DNA of 64,000 nt from NCBI RefSeq assembly GCF_026162645.1, contig NZ_JAOTBE010000003.1, positions 1 through 64,000 on the forward strand, read 5' to 3'. This DNA is from Paracoccus rhizosphaerae (GTDB lineage Bacteria > Pseudomonadota > Alphaproteobacteria > Rhodobacterales > Rhodobacteraceae). Positions 61,861 through 64,000 of the stretch are shown here, piece after piece (positions within the stretch are counted from its first letter, which is position 1; every line of letters begins with the position of its first letter). A program made the translations under genes and the position numbers. The notes under the pieces were generated by a model. The model was given only the letters and a program-made list of their open reading frames with translations, searched no databases and had not been told where the DNA came from.

Positions 61861-62664
61861 ATGACTGTTGCCGATCTGGCCCAAAACATCGGGCGCGAGC
61901 TTCCGTTCCTGCGTCGCTACGCCCGCGCCCTGACCGGCAGCCAAACCGCGGGTGACAATTATGCGGCGGCGACGCTAGAGGCGATCCTGTCAGACCGCAG
62001 TGTCCTGGACGGCGAGGACGACCTGCGCATCGCGCTGTTCAAGACGTTCCACGCGATCTGGCAAAGCTCGGGACAGCCCGTCGAAGAGGCCGAGATGTCG
62101 GCCCGCGAACGCCGGGCGCAGGACCACCTGCGCGGCCTGACCCCGAATTCTCGCGAGGCGCTGCTGCTGCGCACCATCGAGGAGCTGCGCACCGACCAGA
62201 TCGCCCGCGTCATGCAGATCGACACCGCCGAGGCCGAGGAGCTGGTGCAGATCGCCCTGAACGAGATGGGCAACACGCTGCGCGGCAAGGTCATGGTGAT
62301 CGAGGACGAGATGATCATCGCGATGGACCTGAAGGGCATCGTCCAGGCGATGGGCCACGAGGTGACGGGTGTCGCCCGCACCCATACCGCCGCCATCGAA
62401 CTGGCCGGCAAGTCGCGGCCGGACCTGATCCTGGCCGATATCCAGCTGGCGGACGGATCGTCGGGCGTCGATGCGGTGAACGAGCTTCTGTCCAGCATGG
62501 GAGACATCCCGGTGATCTTCATCACCGCCTTCCCCGAGCGGCTGCTGACCGGCGACCGTCCGGAACCTGCGTTCCTGATCTCGAAGCCCTACAGCGAAGA
62601 GCAGGTGCGCTCGGCCGTCAGCCAGGCGATGTTCTTCGCCTCGACCGAGGGGCTGGAGGTCTGA
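61861..62664 (+). CDS. phyR: General stress response regulator PhyR
   Basis: A 267-residue protein with an N-terminal EcfG-like decoy (residues 1 to about 135, regions 2 and 4 homologous to sigma, NSREALLLRTIEEL) and a C-terminal receiver domain. Phosphoacceptor D193 lies in LILADIQLADGSSG, acidic pocket in VMVIEDEM, and ISKPYSEEQV carries the lysine. Phosphorylation opens the decoy to sequester NepR. AGAAGGA precedes the ATG. It diverges from nepR over 95 bp and abuts the brkB-like gene tail to tail. Confidence 0.96.
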   Translation: MTVADLAQNIGRELPFLRRYARALTGSQTAGDNYAAATLEAILSDRSVLDGEDDLRIALFKTFHAIWQSSGQPVEEAEMSARERRAQDHLRGLTPNSREALLLRTIEELRTDQIARVMQIDTAEAEELVQIALNEMGNTLRGKVMVIEDEMIIAMDLKGIVQAMGHEVTGVARTHTAAIELAGKSRPDLILADIQLADGSSGVDAVNELLSSMGDIPVIFITAFPERLLTGDRPEPAFLISKPYSEEQVRSAVSQAMFFASTEGLEV

Positions 62665-63555
62665 TCAGGTCGATTTCTCGGCCAAAAGCTCGTCGAACCC
62701 GCGCCGCGCCTCGCGTGCGGCGCGGAGGCGGCGTCGGCGCGCAAGCTCGACATTGATCAGCGCGCCCAGAAGCACCGAGAAGCCTGCCAGATAGAACCAC
62801 ATCAGCAGCGCCACGACCGTCCCGATCGAGCCGTAGATGCGGTTGTAACTGTTGAAGCTGCCCAGATAGGCAGAAAACGCGATCGAGCCTGCTGACCACA
62901 GCAGCGCCGCGAACAGCGCCCCCCAGGTGAAGATCGGCGTGCGCGGCGTCTTCACGTTGGGGCCATAGCGGTAGAGGATGCCGATGGTCAGGATGACGAG
63001 CAGAAACATCCCGCCCCAGGGCAAGGCCGTCACCAGAAGCGACCGGACGGGCGCCACGACGAAGAAGTTCAGCACCACCGGCACGATGACGATGGTCGCC
63101 AGCCCCGCGATCGAGATTCCCACGATCACCAGCGTCAGGACATAGGCCAACAGAAATCCGAAGATCGTGGAATGCGACCTGACGCCATAGGCCGAATTCA
63201 GGCCCCGGATCAGCGCATCGACCCCCGCCCGCGCTGCGATCGTGGCGATCAGGAACGAGATGAACGACGTCCAGCCGACCGAGGTCTGGCCATTCTGCGT
63301 CAGGGTGGTCACCTGGTCGTCGACGATGCCCGCGGCGCCTTCGGGCATGAACTCGTGCGCGACGTCCAGATAGGTCATCACGACCGCCGGGTCGAACCAC
63401 AGGCTCCACAGAGCGATGATCGCGGCAAGTCCCGGAAACACGGCGAACATCGCGTAGAAGGCGACGCCTGCGGCGATCAGGGGCATGTGGGTCTTGTCCA
63501 TCCGGTCAAAGACGGCGCCCCAGAATGCCAGGATCTCGTGAAGCCATTTCGGCAT
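62665..63555 (-). CDS. YihY/BrkB family inner-membrane protein
   Basis: A 296-residue protein with six or more predicted helices and the family blocks ALIAAGVAFYAMFAVFPGLAA-like segment (AAGVAFYAMFAVFPGL), TPIFTWGALFAALLW and the YGSIGTVVALLMWFYLAG segment. Earlier databases misnamed the family ribonuclease BN; function is not established. Start ATG 63555 begins at the usual N-terminus (MPKWLHEILAF). Its stop touches the phyR stop. Confidence 0.9.
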   Translation of the reverse strand: MPKWLHEILAFWGAVFDRMDKTHMPLIAAGVAFYAMFAVFPGLAAIIALWSLWFDPAVVMTYLDVAHEFMPEGAAGIVDDQVTTLTQNGQTSVGWTSFISFLIATIAARAGVDALIRGLNSAYGVRSHSTIFGFLLAYVLTLVIVGISIAGLATIVIVPVVLNFFVVAPVRSLLVTALPWGGMFLLVILTIGILYRYGPNVKTPRTPIFTWGALFAALLWSAGSIAFSAYLGSFNSYNRIYGSIGTVVALLMWFYLAGFSVLLGALINVELARRRRLRAAREARRGFDELLAEKST

Positions 63556-63622
63556 GCCGCCCCGCAATTCGTTTGCAGCAGAATGCGGCCCTCGGCCCCT
63601 TGGTGCAAGGCCGGCGTCGAAT

Positions 63623-64000
63623 TCAGCCGTAGCGAGTCCACAGGGCATCATCGCCCAGAGTGGCGACGAAGGCGGTGTGCGCCTCAAGCTCGGTTTCGGT
63701 CAGGCGGGGCGGCAGCGGTCGGGCGCGCGGGCTGCGGGGTCGTACCGTGCCACCTGCCGCCCGCACCTCGTCGCCGCCCGCGGGTGCCCCGTCCAAGACC
63801 AGGTCTGGCTGACGGCCGCCGATCAGTTCGAGATACACTTCGGCCAGCAGTTCGCTGTCCAGAAGCGCGCCGTGCAGTTCTCGGCCCGAGTTGTCGACGC
63901 CGTATCTGCGGCACAACGCGTCCAGCGTTGCCGGTGAGCCCGGGAACTTCTCGCGCGCCAGCATCAGCGTGTCGAGAGCGCGGGAAGCGGGCAGGGTGGG
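63623..64000 (-). CDS. dnaQ: DNA polymerase III epsilon subunit, C-terminal part (partial)
   Basis: The frame is open to the window edge. It begins at the edge with [13 protein letters not shown] and continues with [33 protein letters not shown] and a basic, proline-rich tail ending at 63623. The histidine-aspartate pair in HGALLD is the ExoIII motif of the 3'-5' proofreading exonuclease. The N-terminal ExoI/II motifs lie beyond the window. The C-terminal tail should bind the polymerase alpha subunit. Confidence 0.93.
   Translation of the reverse strand, partial: PTLPASRALDTLMLAREKFPGSPATLDALCRRYGVDNSGRELHGALLDSELLAEVYLELIGGRQPDLVLDGAPAGGDEVRAAGGTVRPRSPRARPLPPRLTETELEAHTAFVATLGDDALWTRYG

Noticed and set aside
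61861..61864. An EcfG promoter for phyR on the plus strand
   Set aside because: The only GGAAC box in the divergent gap faces nepR; no plus-strand match was found before phyR.
62665..63555. Ribonuclease BN identity for the YihY/BrkB protein
   Set aside because: This older name is a known misannotation; the protein is a polytopic membrane protein without nuclease motifs.
1..64000. CRISPR arrays, insertion sequences, prophage or plasmid functions
   Set aside because: No regular direct repeats with spacers, transposase, integrase, capsid or replication genes are present.

Overview
The window is GC-rich, gene-dense alphaproteobacterial chromosome, most likely from the Rhodobacteraceae/Paracoccaceae and possibly a non-phototrophic Paracoccus-like organism. 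The clearest taxonomic signs are the divergent regB / senC-regA-hvrA redox locus, the general stress cassette phyR / nepR-ecfG-kinase, addBA-trxA next to a TsaE-AmgK fusion and murU, and an LpcC-type LPS core mannosyltransferase. I see no prophage, insertion sequence, CRISPR array or rRNA. One tRNA gene, tRNA-Pro(CGG), lies near the left edge. The assignment to a genus is inference.

Layout. 0-2.7 kb: end of an unidentified gene, an unexplained stretch of about 440 bp beside tRNA-Pro, then leuB followed by a DMT-type exporter. 2.9-8 kb: MFS transporter, LPS core mannosyltransferase and a GT29 (sialyltransferase-like) gene in an overlapping operon, then asd, a DedA protein and a beta carbonic anhydrase. 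8-16.6 kb: M17 aminopeptidase and NlpC/P60 peptidase, truB/rbfA and a DUF2233 protein, dapB, and the TsaE-AmgK fusion with murU (cell wall recycling and tRNA t6A modification). 16.6-23.3 kb: addB, addA, trxA. 23.4-29.6 kb: a polysaccharide-type protein, hslVU, a small membrane protein, Smr, a Tim44-like protein, fxsA, secB and an HD hydrolase. 29.6-34.4 kb: hvrA, regA, senC and regB, the redox two-component locus, plus a PAS protein. 34.4-40.7 kb: tamB and tamA.

40.8-48.3 kb holds a probable glucose-type ABC transporter with glucokinase, divergent from an OmpR-family response regulator and kinase. The arrangement resembles the Pseudomonas gts/gltR-gtrS/glk sugar-uptake set. 48.4-55 kb: a small secreted protein, a polar amino acid ABC transporter, a DUF2125 protein, a PmbA/TldD protein and an inositol-monophosphatase-family enzyme. 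55-59.1 kb: a paraquat-inducible (PqiABC/LetAB-type) lipid transport operon in which PqiA is split into two genes. 59.2-62.7 kb: the general stress response core, consisting of an HWE-type kinase, EcfG sigma factor, a 48-residue NepR anti-sigma factor and PhyR. The window closes with a YihY/BrkB membrane protein and the 3' part of dnaQ.

The most useful non-coding observations are sites resembling the EcfG promoter (GGAAC, 16-17 bases, then a GTT-containing -10). One precedes nepR itself. Others precede an orphan secreted protein (48.3 kb), a small membrane protein (26.3 kb) and the amino acid ABC transporter (51.1 kb). Others are a 10-bp-stem attenuator between the sugar-binding protein and its permeases, and a palindrome and a direct repeat in the promoter region shared by the sugar transporter and its two-component system. 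I did not find a convincing wholly new system; these regulatory sites and the accessory orphan genes are the best leads.
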